Of a DNA stretch of 64,000 bases, positions 40,796-52,963 are shown piece after piece; positions within the stretch are counted from its first letter, which is position 1; every line of letters starts with the position of its first letter. The position numbers were made by a program, and so were the translations under genes. A model generated the notes under the pieces. It was not told the origin of the DNA. It searched no databases and saw only the letters and a list, made by a program, of their open reading frames with translations. Source of the stretch: Fasciola hepatica (taxonomy: Eukaryota; Platyhelminthes; Trematoda; Plagiorchiida; Fasciolidae). Location of the stretch: the NCBI GenBank assembly GCA_948099385.1, contig CANUEZ040000160.1, positions 124,001 to 188,000 on the forward strand, written 5' to 3'.

Positions 40796-42053
40796 CTAAC
40801 CGGGGATGCTGAGGTTCAGGTTGTGAATGAGAGATAGCGCATCTGCGACAGGATTATCGACACCTGAGATATGACGTACATCACTCGTGTACCGAGCGAT
40901 ATAATCCAGATGTCTAGACTCCCTGGGAGAGTATATGTCCGTGGTGGCACGCACTGCGTGGATGATCGGTTTATGGTCGGTGTAGACGGTAAATTTTCGT
41001 CTCTCCAAGATGCGTCTAAAGTGATGGATGCCTAGGTAGATAGGAAGAATTTCGCGGCCAAAGGTGCTATAATTGGATTCGGACGGTTGTAGTTTTTTGG
41101 AGAACAATGAAACGGTTTGCCAAGTGCCGGCTAAGTATTATTGCAGCACCGCGCCCATGGCTTTGTCTGATGCGTCGGTGACTGACGCAATTGGGAAAGT
41201 TGGTTTCAGGTGCGATAGCGTGGCTATGTTGCTAGTAGCCTGTTTAGCATAGCTAATGCATCTCGTGCGGTTTCTGTGAGAACCAGCTGTTTCGCTTTGC
41301 CTTTTAACAGATCTGTGAGCGGCTGCATTAGCTGAGCGCAATGTGGAATGAAGCGCCGATAGAAGTTGACCAACCCGTCGAAACGCCGTAGTTTCTTGAA
41401 TGAGGTAGATTCTGGGTAGTCTAGGATTGTCTGCACCTTATCCTGCAATGGTGTAGTCCCTGTGGAGGTAACCTTGTGGCCTAGAAATTCGATGGCGTCG
41501 ACAACTATTGCACACTCATTCGCGTTGACCGTGACCCCGTGTTGAGATAGGCGGTCGCAAAGCGTGCGTAGATGTGCCGGATCTTCTGTCTCAGACGAGC
41601 TCGCAATCAGGATGTCGTCAAGATAAGCAAACGCAAAGTCCAAACCACTGCATACTAAATCGATGAAACACTGGAAAGCTTGCGCGGCATTGCTAAGTCA
41701 AATGACATTCGTAGAAACCCGAAAAGGCCGAGAGGAGTCATTACGGCTGTTTTGGGGATATCTGCCCCAGCTGTTGGTATTTGGTTATATGCCCGCACTA
41801 AATCTATTCCATTGAAAATTACCTTACCCGCCAAACCAGCTGTGAGGTCCGTGATGTACGGAATAGGATATCGGTCAGGCGTAGTCACTCGGTTGAGTGA
41901 GCGATAGTCCTCGCACGGTTTCCAGTCGTCAGACGACTTCTCCGGGACCATGTGCAGGGGTGATGGCTGCGGACTGTTGGAAGGCCGGATAATTCCCAAT
42001 TTAGGCATATAGTGAAACTTGAAGCGGGCTACACGGTGCTTGTCTGGAGTCAA
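40796..42053 (-). pseudogene. CsRn1-like reverse transcriptase and RNase H (second element)
   Basis: 42053-41655 gives FKFHYMPKLGIIRPSNSP, LHMVPEKSSDDWKPCEDYRSLN, YPIPYI and GIDLVRAYNQIPTA. 41643-41224 gives FAYLDDILIASS (active site YLDD intact), VVDAIEFLGHKVTSTG and YRRFIPHC. 41341-41138 holds VTDASDKAMGAVLQ (RNase H Asp), and 41107-40796 holds FSKKLQPSESNYSTFGREILPIYLGIHHFRR, TDHKP and GVDNPVADALS. One change of frame occurs near 41230 and a stop near 41110. Confidence 0.85.
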
Positions 42054-42083
42054 CCTCCGGGGTCGAGAGTAGACCGGGGGCCC

Positions 42084-42715
42084 TTATGTGGCTATTTGAT
42101 GGGCCACATCAGTGGTGATTGGAGGCAGGTTGTTTCTTGGGCGGACAAGATTAAGGTACTCGCTGAATAACCTACCGAATTCTGGTTCGGAAGTGGGAAC
42201 TGGCGTGCGGATCGCTGGTGCTTGAACTTCAGTTAGGGAACCAACAACGAAACTCGATGTGACGCGATTTACTAGCTGTTTCCCACCGGGATCGACTACT
42301 AGACCGTAAATTTCTAAAAAAAAACCAAGCTTGGAATGGCCTAGTGCACCTGGGCGACGACGAAAACCCATGGGAAAGGACGAGGCAAGCCAAGGTCTAG
42401 GGTGAAAAACTGACTGCCGTATGTTGGAATTGGAGTGCCGTTAGCAGCTTGCAGTGTTGGAGCTGTAGGGGAGACCGTGGACCGTTTTTAAACCGGTAAT
42501 ATACTGGCCTGCGCTCCCGTGTCGATTAGGAAACGCATACCGGTAGTCCTATATTTATCTTTCAAGTAAGTGAGGCGACTAGGAACAGGAGCGCCGGCAA
42601 ATCTTGTCGCCATCGCTTGGTTGGAGTGGAAATTACAGGGCTTTACGCATTTGCGAGCTTGAGGTCCGAAACGACGGTGGAAGTGACAGTGGTAGGATTT
42701 TACATGAGCGGACCC
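42084..42715 (-). pseudogene. CsRn1-like Gag finger and protease (second element)
   Basis: The frame 42715-42488 starts in the nucleocapsid finger CHFHRRFGPQARKCVKPCNF (C-H-C-C type, as in copy B). It runs in the same frame into the protease active site MRFLIDTGAQASILPV, followed by a stop. Below, a LGFFLEIYGLVVDPG block near 42310 matches the protease end. Here the finger and the protease are in a single frame, unlike copy B. Confidence 0.75.
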
Positions 42716-43945
42716 CAGCAAAAGGCCGAAAATTACTGGCCGGTTAGCTTAACTTCAGTACTGTGTACGTGCCTGGAGAGAATAGTCAGGAAACAGATAT
42801 CTAGACGTTTGGTTTAACACAACCTCATATCAAATGCTCAGCATGGGTTTGTGGTAGGACGATCCTGTCTGACGAATCTCCTGCTGTTTCTCGATGAGGT
42901 AACTAAGCGCCTGGACGAAGGACAGTCGATTGCGGTCTGTGAACCACAGATTTCTGGACGTCAAACTGCAGACTCTGGGAATTGTTGAAAAGGCAGGACA
43001 ATGGATAAATATTTCTTTAGCTGGGCGAACTTTTAATGTTAAGATGGGTATTCATGTCTCAAAACCGGAAGGTGCAACAAGTGGGGTGCCACAGGGCTCG
43101 GCCCTCTGCTCTTCCTCATATTCATCAATGACCAAGCACGTGAGCTTACAAACCTCACATTTATGTTTGCCGATGACGTCAAGATAGCTGGAGTAGATAT
43201 AGACCTTGACGTGTTAGCAGTACAAAACTGGTCACGCAAATGGGATCTTCCACTAAACCTCACCAAGTGTCAATGCTTGACCACAAATACAGGGGCTAGT
43301 GAGAATGGTGTGGGTTCGTTGCAGGTGGTCTCTCAGGTCAAAGACTCGGGCGTTATAATGGACAACAGTTTCAAGCCGTCGAAGCAGTGAACCGCGGCAG
43401 CCAATATGGCCAGGAGAGAAATCTTTCGAATTAGATCCACTATGTCATGTAGAGAGCCGGAGATTTTCGTTTCGATATACCAAGCCATAGTTAGGCCGCA
43501 TACGGAGTACTGCGCGCACGCCTGGGCACCGTACTATCAGAAGGATATAGATAATCTGGAGAAAGTGCAAGGGCTAGCCACTAGAACGGTGGCGGGGCGA
43601 GGGGGTTTTAGGTACACAGAGCGTCTCCGTGTCCTAGATCTGTTCTCGATGGAGAGGCGGCGTGTTCGCGGGGATTCGATAGAAACCTTCAAGGTAATGA
43701 ACGGAATGTCAGGTATAAATCGAGACCTTTTCTCTCCGATCCCAGAGAGAGGCACAAGGGGCATAGCCTGAGATTGCACAGAAAGCATTCGAGGCTTCAA
43801 ATTGAGGCGAAGTACTTCTATAATAGAGTGGCACCCTATTGGAATAAGCTTCCGGAAGAGGTCACAAATACCACAACAGTGAAGGCCCCTGAGAAGGAAG
43901 TATACAAATGTTGGGTGGAAGCATACCCCGAGTTATATTAGGCAG
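42716..43945 (+). pseudogene. CR1-like LINE reverse transcriptase, inserted beside gypsy
   Basis: From the join at about 42716 the frame reads KAENYWPVSLTSVLCTCLERIVRKQI, the finger block of CR1/Jockey polymerases, then QHGFVVGRSCLTNLLLF. Breaks follow, with a GPLLFLIFINDQ block near 43100 and the active site FMFADDVKIAG (FADD intact) at 43163. Then come WDLPLNLTKCQ, KDSGVIMDNSFKPS, and in 43406-43771 the conserved late block VSIYQAIVRPHTEYCAHAW, YQKDIDNLEKVQ, ATRTVAG, ERRRVRGD. It ends with a VAPYWNKLPEEV motif near 43830. It resembles the remnant at 955-2100 but is better preserved. Confidence 0.85.
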
Positions 43946-44385
43946 TTTTTGGGGTCAGACGCAATTTGCTCATTGTTTCCCTCTTTCTCTGCCAGGGATG
44001 CGCTGCACAAAATTCCTCCCTTCCAGAAAAAGAAAATCACGCAGTATTGCGAGCTACGGAAACGCGCCGGCAACACAAATATCCGGACATACGACTGGCT
44101 CCAGCTAAACAAAGTCCTCTGCAAACCGAACTGGAATGAACTGAACGGATGGTGGGCCCGATGTAATGCCAAGGGTCACGCGAATTTCTTTTTTGTTCGC
44201 CTATTGTCGTCCTGTTTTTCCCGGTATGTTGATTTTTTGTAGAATGATGCTGGTTCTCCCGCTTTGAGTACATGTTATATTGTTTTTTCTGTGGCCGTTT
44301 AGCGAATGTTTCACCCTTATTTGTTGGATCATTTTTAAGCCTCGGCTCCCAGTGGTTTTCTCTTATAATTGCCTACAGTCTGCTC
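43946..44385. other. No recognised gene
   Basis: A 97-codon plus-strand frame (43949-44242) is present without known motifs. Confidence 0.3.
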
Positions 44386-44690
44386 ATTTTCGATGCAGCA
44401 CGTTTGATAGGGAACTATGGGTTGTCTGTTTAGGCATCCGTCATTTGCGACACGCACTCAAGGGTGTTCGTTTTTGGTGTTCATAGATCACAAGCCTTTG
44501 GTACGCACTAAAGCCCGCTTTCGATCGACACACCTCGCGAGATTCGCCGTTCAGACTTTGTGGACATGCGATAAGTCTCTGAGGCACCATTTTGTCGCCG
44601 ACGCCTTATCACGCGTACACCACCTAAGTCTGTCAACTTCGTTCGACAACGATTCAAACACAATGGCACATGTCCAATGAGCGAGCGTGA
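44386..44690 (+). pseudogene. Ty3/gypsy RNase H fragment
   Basis: Plus strand, two frames: STFDRELWVVCLGIRHLRHALKG, then IDHKPLV, and after a frame change FVADALSRVHHL. These are the last two thirds of a gypsy RNase H (DREL, DHKPL, ADALSR). No other part of the element is attached. Confidence 0.75.
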
Positions 44691-45079
44691 TATCAAGGGA
44701 CTTCCATTTAGTGTCTCACTACGTTTAACGCCGCGACTAGCACTCAGCATCCGCGATTACGCCTAAACAAACTCCGGTTGTCGATATCTGTTTCTCCTAC
44801 TTTTCTATGAACAGTGACAGCACCGAACGCCGTTTGTGTCTGCCATCCTGGTCGAACATCTGCTGGCGACCCAGGCGCGATTTCCTTCCGTTTGGCCTTC
44901 TCTTCAGGTGGATTCACAGTCACACTGACTACATCCGTTTCCCCGCTGACTCCTGGTACGTTAAAGAGGATAATCACCCACTGGACAACAGAACGATTGG
45001 CCATCGTGGCGCTAGTGATGGCAAGTGGACGCCTTGTTGGATGAACTTCGAAGGTGCAGATGTTAAACCCTCACCATCA

Positions 45080-45430
45080 GTCGCCCGATGGCACACCATG
45101 ATTGCGAGGAGCGACGTAATCGGAGTTCCTCGGATGTCGACACAAATGGTCCACGTTCACAATCGAAGCCCAACTCCGTCGGACTTCCAGGAGGGGGCCC
45201 ATGTAGTGGCATTCAACCTTGGTTACTTTGTTTAACACATCACTGTTTATCTGAACTCGCGCCACCAAGCGCGGTGGCCACTTGACTGTTGCCCGTGCAC
45301 ACCACACGCTCGCTTCTTTAATGTACCGTAACCTTTCTCTCCCCACCTGTAGTGTTCTCCCCCTCGTAGGCTTTGGGAAACATTGTCCTGGCGATTGCGG
45401 TGGCATATTTCGGAGTACCACCGTAACGGA
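45080..45430 (-). pseudogene. Possible gypsy integrase C-terminus
   Basis: Minus strand: KWPPRLVARVQI, then a VECHYMGPLLEV and IVNVDHLCRHPRN order. This resembles the KxxGPFxI and VNVDHLKPY blocks that end many gypsy integrases. Nothing else of the element is clear, so this is a weak call. Confidence 0.3.
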
Positions 45431-48400
45431 TAGATGGTCCAGGCATGCCGGGAAGGACTAGGGAACTTATGTTATAAGAAAACAGCATGGTAAGATCTAA
45501 CAAACCTTACAACACCGTGGTCTATGGTTTCAGTTTTATCATGGTCATCTAGGTGAACCCAGTCCTTGGAAGAGTTTCATGAATGGAAAATTTGGGTGTG
45601 TATGTACAGGAAACCATTTGGGATTAAACATGAATGTGTGCAGCTGCGTAAAGTTGACGAACGCGACTGCTTCACTAATATAGATGAGATCGTTGGGTGA
45701 ATAATATACGGTGCACGGCGAATACAGAAAATGTGTGTACGGCATGTGGCTTGATAATATCGGAATTATTGGAAGATCGACTATTACTGGTCTGGAGGTG
45801 ACGGTTAGGAAACCCTGCAGCGGTCCTCTTGGGAGAACAGAACGAGAACAGCATCATGCCAGGATGAACGCAAACAGAATGTTTCTATTTGTTGCCATGT
45901 TCAAGCTCTACGACAACCATCATACGTTTTGACTTACGCACAGCGAACTCAGTGACAGAAGACTTATGTGGGTGGATTTGGGGCATTCAGTCGCGTGCGT
46001 TCACTCAGCCATGTGTATGCCCACCTCGATGTAAAGTGATGATTGCTTGCCTAATCATATACGATGGTGATAACCTCGATCTACCGTAATATAAGTCATG
46101 CGTAGATCACACGATAAGAACAAAATTATCATAATGTCTCTCTAAAATTAGGGTCAGTGCATCACTATAGGGATCGTATGAGTGTCTGTGTGGGTACGGG
46201 GTTCAGCAATGATCATCTACTGTAACCGAAAATAGTGTAGATTTGGATCGGAAAACTATACACTGATTCTCTTCAGAACCAGAGGACGATCAGTCGGTAT
46301 CCTTGAAGACCTAGACAGCCTCGTCACCCGTTCCACTACTTACTATGTTCTCTTTCCAGCAGCTGTCACTTTCTCCTACCAGCGAGAATGAAGACATTCA
46401 GCACCCACCTATGAAACACACGTACAGCCAAAACAACATCTCAGTCAAGAATATATCCCTCCTGAAAGATTGTTCAAAACTGTCGTTGTATGGGTTTTTC
46501 GTCTATTAGTCATTTCACAGTTGTGTTAGTCTTTTTATTAGTACCCTGAAGGCAGTCTGTCACCTCTGTTGCACCGTGGAAGTTATTTCCGTGCCCGATG
46601 GTAGATCAGATTCACCCAATCAGAAGTCTATTTATAAGTTGGAGGAGTGCACCACCAATCTGATGATAATACTGGTGTACACCATCAATCAGGATTTTTA
46701 GAAGTTGTGGACCACGTATATTTCGTCACGTTCCTTTTGGTCATGATGAGAAATGCTTTGCGGTGAACGGTTGACACAAAGTGCAGATGATTCGGCCATA
46801 TATGTTCTAGATAGCGAATTACGACGGGGCGATGAAGGGAAGTAGATCGGTCTACGAGTTATCCACTGAAGTACGAAAATATACTTCCTAGAAATAGTAG
46901 TATACGTGTAACAGAAACAATGATAGAATGATACCCCGAAGAACGTCTGTCGTTGGAAGTAGTTAAGACGTTGTGACCACGACTACCTGTTAATTATTGG
47001 TGATTGGCAAGGGGGTCAGGTAAATGACATCCGGTAGTCGGCTGGTTAATTTTCACACCTAATATTCGCGAGTTTTTTTTTAACGATACACAAGTGAATG
47101 CATCATTGCAGTCCCGACTACAAATACTAACGGCTTTACATTTCCCATACAGTGATAGACAAAATAGTGCGACACACAATGGGGTGCTTAAGTGACGATA
47201 GTAAAACTGACCGGGCTAGTTGTCCCTATCTCAGAGGACGTTCGATGCAGTAGGAGTCTTTGAACACACAAGTCAAGAGTATAGATAGTGTCAATTGTGA
47301 TGCGAAGAGAAATTTACTCAGCATACAGTTCGAGCGTTGTGACTTCATTATGGTAAAGCCGGTCGTAGGATAATGATACTAATTTAGTCGAAGTTCCCTT
47401 TGATTAACGTTGATTTTTTTCCTGTGCTATGGGTAATTCATTTTGTGACCTTGGTTCCCAGGGTAAAAGGATCAGAGAAAAATGTGGCAATTTATGGGAA
47501 TATAATTAAACTGACCAACGGGATCACATAAGTCATCTCAGGTTGTATTTAGATTGAGTTACTACCTAAATATTTTGGTTGAAGCCGTTTCTTTGGCGAA
47601 TGTAATTTTCATTGTTGTGCCTCCATGAGAATGTCAAGAGAAAGTCTTCCATTATTTGGAAATTTCACGTTATATATGCTTTCAAAATGCCTCTCAACGA
47701 TGACTGTCAAACATTCTAAAATGGGAATTTCAGTTCGCACTATTGTAAGCGCTGGTATTAAAGTCATTTGAGCTCGCCTCGTTAGTCGCCTAGATTGTTA
47801 GCACAATAGCGATGGAAAGAGCCACTAAAACTGGATTCTCTCGGTATGTCCGTAACGGGGACCAAAGTAAAATCGAGGTTTACTGGTTTGAATCTCTTGT
47901 GGGATATCCTGCTCAGTGTTTTAATGCAAAAAGGAGCTCCAGTTATCGGATAGATCACAGGAAAACTATAACAAATACACAATTCAGAGGTAGAAGACCT
48001 GGCAAGCCGAATGGATAGAACGATCAAAAGACAGCACCAGAAAACCCTGTCCTTGAACTAGCTCCAGAATATTCCCAGGCTCTCACTCTCCGTTGGCTAG
48101 CATCACGGGATATGAATCCTGTACTGCAAGCCCAACAGGGAAAGGCATGTAATGACTCTATCAGGGGATTCAAATCACAAGATCTGTTATTTTGGGAATG
48201 TGTCCGTCTTTCGTGTTTGATATAATGCTGAGCCTCGAAAGGTTCAGAAGTCGTATGGCGTAGAAACGCTTATACCGTCGGAGGCCGATATATAACACAC
48301 AAGCCGAGAACATAAATTTGGACCAGAGTGAAATATATTTTGATTTGTTGGTATAGTTCAATTGGAGGCGCTCTGAATGGTGAGGTAATCTTTACTGTTA

Positions 48401-49080
48401 TGACTGAAAAGTCCCCGAGTTCAACGAAAAGATGTCATCTGGGTAGGTAACTGCCTTTCAGAATCACGCTTCATTTTGTTTCACGAGAGTTTTGTAAATA
48501 AATTGATGCAAAACGATTTGTCTGTTCATTACTCACTGTAGGATCTGTGAAGGTATGCGCAACTTCAAAGTCCAGTCCATAAAATTGCCCTCTAACAGCG
48601 CAGATTTAAACTTAATCGTAAGACCTTCGCGTCTCTGAAGAGATTAGCCATTTGAGTAAAAAGTACGTGACAGAGCACAAGATAGACTTATTTCATCTCC
48701 TACATAATGGGTTTATGTCGATGATACCATGAAAAATCCCGAATAGTGAAAGCGGACCAAATGTTTAACACTGTGTACGGACACCGTATTTTCAATATTG
48801 TTTGGGTTAATTCAATGTAGAAAACTCTTGTTCCATTTTTCTTCAAGCCCAAATTCCGTCATACTTGCGGCCGACTGCTATTGGCGAAAAAAGGGTTACG
48901 CCTGCACTTTCAGCATACGTATTCACCATATGCAAGCAGATCACTAGGCTTATTGTTCCAAATTCTCGCCACGCCTTGCTAGTTATGGTACACATAAAAC
49001 CATATAGTTCTACGGTAATGCTGTCGTGTACAGGCACAGAATGTGCTCATCGGATTGTAGTATGCATCACTGTCGACAAC
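45431..49080. other. Long stretch with no recognised feature
   Basis: 3.6 kb, AT-rich toward the right. No frame exceeds about 90 codons, and none shows motifs. I see no LINE or LTR signature. It could be intergenic or intronic. Confidence 0.4.
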
Positions 49081-49082
49081 AT

Positions 49083-49088
49083 CTCTCC

Positions 49089-49182
<94 letters not shown>
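49083..49182. repeat. (CT)n(TA)n microsatellite
   Basis: About 12 CT units followed by about 37 TA units with one TTT interruption near 49134. The apparent frames of alternating Tyr and Ile are artefacts. Confidence 0.97.
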
Positions 49183-49185
<3 letters not shown>

Positions 49186-49621
49186 TCCTTACTAGCGCGT
49201 ACTTCAGTCAAAGTGATTGATTTTAGTGTCATTTAAACATCTTCCAGGTAGTTTACGAGCACTCGGATCATGGATGCCACTCTAGTGTAATCCAGGGTAT
49301 GTCCACGGAACAAAAATTGATTGCATAAACCTGTTAACGCTGCGGATAAAACGAGAACAAATTCAGTTCACACTCATGGCGGCAACTCGTCTGGAGCACT
49401 GACTTTATTACATTTCACCTTCCATAGCACCTCCTATATACTAAGAAGGAATATATTACCTGTGAATTCTTCGTTTATAGTCATTGCAGAGCCTAGAGCT
49501 AACAATCCATACTAAATATCGGTCAAGTTCACTGATTTGCTTCCCTATCATCCAACATCCACGTAGTCTTTCTAGCTGACTTTGTCATACAACACGTTTG
49601 TTTTATCCTGCCTATTACCAG
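49183..49621. other. No recognised feature; possible intron end
   Basis: The stretch ends in a pyrimidine-rich tract and cctattaccag at 49611-49621, a plausible splice acceptor for the following frame. Confidence 0.3.
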
Positions 49622-49844
49622 GCTTTTGAGCAGCGAATTGTGGAGCTCGACCTCTCAGGTTGTTCTCAGAGTCTCTGTCTACACTTATCGGTTGGTCAGT
49701 CCTTTTGTTCGAGGACGCACCTCAGGTCTTTGCACAATCGAGTGCGACCTGCAAGATACAGGGATGTCCCAGTCCAACCGGTAGCTTGTGATGGTTCATG
49801 CGACCCTTCTGAAATACCTTGTCGGTTGTGCTGTAAGACGAAGG
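49622..49844 (+). CDS. Possible exon, Cys-rich, unidentified plus-strand gene
   Basis: This follows an acceptor-like ccag and is open in phase 0. It encodes a Cys-rich end (CDGSCDPSEIPCRLCCK). A donor-like AAGG|GTAATG lies at 49844/49845, leaving one base, which fits the two-base start of the next candidate exon at 50408. Without the splice the frame runs on to 49972 and ends in a hydrophobic, membrane-like segment, so it might instead be a terminal exon. I do not recognise the protein. Confidence 0.25.
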
Positions 49845-50407
49845 GTAATGGCTGTACTTACACACGAGTCACATTAAGTCCAGCAAACCTTACCACGTTG
49901 TTTCCTTATTACATATCTTCGATAGCCCTTTCTGTAATCGGAGCCGTTGCTCTACGCGAATACGATGACTAAAACAATGTTTCGCACATCCCACAACGTG
50001 ATCGGGAGAGGAAGTGATGAGTGCACATTGCGACAGCCAAGTGGCAATCGCGCTTGGCAGCCAGCATTGTTATACAATAATTTGTTGATCGAATGAACGA
50101 GGGGGAGTCTCGCTGCATCACAGTGCTCTCGTCAGATATGTGAAGTTTTGAGAGGTAACGCTCGGAAGGTGGGAAACCCGCCGCACACTAGAGCACTGCC
50201 ACAACTCGTCCGCAACCGTTCATTTGGTGAACACTGCCCCACCTTATTCGCCATTAAACACCATACCGGAGGCCAATCAAATGCTCGCGACCGGGTGGTA
50301 TGCAGCTCTAACTCTTCGTCCGGAGTATCCATCGCAAAGATTCTCCAAATTAGAGTTAAAATGAGTAGGTAGAAAATCAGAACTCCACGTTTCTTTTATC
50401 CTCACAG

Positions 50408-50870
50408 GCACGTTTATACTGATGGGACTAGTTCCATTAGATGCCCTTCCTGAGTGGATTGTCCATCGAAAGTCGGAGGCGACGCCCATCAAGCAGACAC
50501 GAACTATGTTGATTCATGAAGCTCAAAACGATTTCATTTTATTTAAGACACAAAATCACTTTAAATTGATCTCTCGTTTGTCCAACATGATTCTTTACGC
50601 GATAGCTGCTTTAGTTCACTTCGACTCGCTTTCTCTCTTCAAAACAATTACCGATCACGCGTTGCAAATGACGTGTCACTTTCCGAAGGAAGGTGGTGCC
50701 TTCAATCGACTAAATGCAATCACTCAGGTGTTTAGGATGATCACGGCCACAAGCGAAGTTCAGTGCTACGCGCAGTGCATGGCTAGAGAAATCCCACTGC
50801 TATTCATCAAGCGTCTTCGACAACCAATAAACATGAATAGCTCAGGAAGACGAACAACCAGTAGGGTCTG
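50408..50870 (+). CDS. Possible exon, unidentified plus-strand gene
   Basis: The frame is open for about 150 codons after tcttttatcctcacag, a good acceptor with a pyrimidine tract. The two leading bases complete the codon left by the exon at 49622-49844. The protein has a hydrophobic stretch (NMILYAIAALVHF) and no motif I can name. The end is uncertain: a stop lies at 50868-50870, or a donor may lie inside. Base composition looks coding-like, but the call rests mainly on the phase match, which has a one in three chance of arising randomly. Confidence 0.28.
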
Positions 50871-51589
50871 AAGGCTATGTTGATAACCAGTGAATGGAAG
50901 CGGCATCAATGTCAAAGAATGGAGTCGATGACCACGCCTATGGCCCAATGGGACCGTATTTCCGGATATAAGCACGTCGATGGCAACGGCTTTTGCTAGT
51001 TGAGGCATGCGTTGCATGAAAACCGCGGACCTAAATTTTATTTGGTGTGATGTTAATAATCAACTTTATGACCCACCCATCATTCCCGGACATTAGGGAC
51101 TATAAGAGTCAATCAGTGAAATGATGAACTTCGAACCCCGTCATGGCCGGCGGTTATAGCAGCATTACAATATCGGCTGCCTCTTCGCCAAGTCCGATCA
51201 ACCTTGTTTGCTGCACTATTCCAATTCCCAGGGTAACGATAGCCGGTTCGCTTGAGTAGCACGTGTATGTCCGATCAACTGCATTCACACACGCATGGAA
51301 TGATTCACTTCGATGGTGATTCCGACTGGGGGTTCACCAAAGTGTCAAGCAGAAAACACCCCAGGAAGTATCTGGAAGACTGGTAAATGCAGTTCAGCGC
51401 CAGGTACACTTGCAACTTCGGACAGATACAGGTAATACTAACACACGTAGAATACGCTGCTTTTTGACGGAACTTATCCCGAAAAGTGACTGCATCGCAG
51501 CCGTATGTGCTAACAGAAGGTGGAAACGAAATTTGACTATCATTTATAACCTACCAAATACTAATAAATGGCAGCATACGTACGGGTCA
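50871..51589. other. No recognised gene; probable decayed 5' side of an RTE LINE
   Basis: The next feature is an RTE polymerase that starts mid-domain, so the fingers should lie here. I cannot read them with confidence. Confidence 0.3.
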
Positions 51590-52635
51590 ATGCTTGTACG
51601 CAAGAAGCCAAAGCCAATTTCGTGCTTACGGCAATCTTTCCTCCGAGTTCATCACAAAAGGTGGTGTTCGTCAGGGTCACCTTCATTCGCCCTTCCTCTT
51701 CAATTTTGCAGCAGAATTGATTCTCGAGATAGCCCTATCCTCGAGTGAGAGTAGCGGCATCGACTCATGCTCACACAGTAAACTGTCTGACTTGGAATAC
51801 GCGGACCACATTGTTCCAGGTAGGTTGTAAGTCTTCCTGCATTGCCTAAAAAACAGCGCAGCAATGTTCAGGATGCGTTCTAAATCTTCAAAATGTGAAA
51901 TACTGTTGCAGAACTGGGCTGACTCTACACCAGACCTCGTGTTCACAAGGGAAGCTCTAGCTTAAGTAGATAAGTTTTGTTACTTAGGTAGTTACAACCC
52001 AACAGGTGGTCCGATATCAGATGAAGTGTCACCGCATATACAGAAGGTGCGCTTAGCTTTTGCTAAACTCAGTAAGCCGTGATGCCGGTGTGACATTCGA
52101 TTGTCTGTCAAGAGTCGAGTGTACACTGCTGAGGTTAGATCGGTTCTCTTATACGGCTCAGAAACATGATCGATAAGAGCAGAAAATATGCGAAGACTGT
52201 CGGTGTTCGAACATCGGTACCTCTGTAGCATTGCCAGAGTATGATGGGAACACCGTGTCAGCAATGCTGAGATTAGACGTAAGGTGTTGGGAACTAGTGA
52301 TCATCCATTGGGACAAATATTGCACCTACACATGTTTGGATGTGTGGGACATGTGCTACGCATGCCCATTGAGACTTCATCGGCGTATGCTGTCCTCTGA
52401 AGCAGGTAGTGATGGGAAGGTAGGTCGAGGTAGTCAGTTCATGACGTGACCAAATGATATGAGAACCTTGACTTGTGGACTTAGTCAAGTAGGGCGTGTG
52501 AGACTTCCAGGTTGGGATCCACGCGACCCGCCCACTAAATGGTTGGAAACATTGAATGATATGGATAGGTGTCGTGGTCAGTGTCGTAGTTGCATTCGGA
52601 CTCTTCGTGATTTCCGCTTATTACTATGATTCTTT
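51590..52635 (+). pseudogene. RTE-like LINE, polymerase C-half and tail
   Basis: Blocks in order: SQSQFRAYGNLSSEF, GGVRQGHLHSPFLFNF, LSDLEYADHIV (active site YADD changed to YADH, so dead), KFCYLGSYNPTGG near 51975, VRSVLLYGSET near 52135, HRYLCSIARV near 52215 and the tail WEHRVSNAEIRRKVLG. It then continues with FGCVGHVLRMP and a GWDPRDPPTKWLETLNDM segment near 52515-52560. The tail wording is the one common in schistosome RTE/SR2-type elements. Stops and two frame changes are present. Confidence 0.85.
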
Positions 52636-52963
52636 GGATCTTTTTCACTTTGTGCTTCAATTCTGTTTGGCCTACACCGGATGATGCTGGAACGTAGCAA
52701 TCAAAATCAGAGCACAGGAGTGCGAAGTTAGTGATTGGATGAACTGAAATTGAAACTGGGTCAACCGAAGCAATTACGTAGTAGACACCAAAACACGGGA
52801 TGTTGTTTGAAGTACGAGTATATTTGGTTGTATTCATTGTGGATCAAGGGGTAGTGTGTGTAGAAAATTTTGTATCAGTGTGTTGTCCAGGAAATGTTAG
52901 GAGGTTTGATAGGTACATATATGGGATGAACACAACAAAATTGTTCGAATGGTTAACACTTGG
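52636..52963 (-). other. Likely 3' untranslated region of the RS-protein gene
   Basis: This lies directly downstream of the stop codon at 52966-52964 on the minus strand. No AATAAA is evident in the first 150 bases, so the 3' end is not placed. Confidence 0.35.

Larger units (their letters stand above)
39447..42715 (-). mobile_element. Second CsRn1-like Ty3/gypsy, 5' truncated
   Basis: Pol and the end of Gag are recognisable on the minus strand in the same order and with the same motifs as copy B. It stops just upstream of the Gag finger at about 42715, where a plus-strand CR1-like LINE begins. No LTR pair can be identified. Divergence from copy B is high, so it is an older or different subfamily. 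Confidence 0.85.

Noticed and set aside
44807..45235. 142-codon plus-strand frame
   Set aside because: The opposite strand gives a weak but better match to a gypsy integrase end; the plus frame has no motif.
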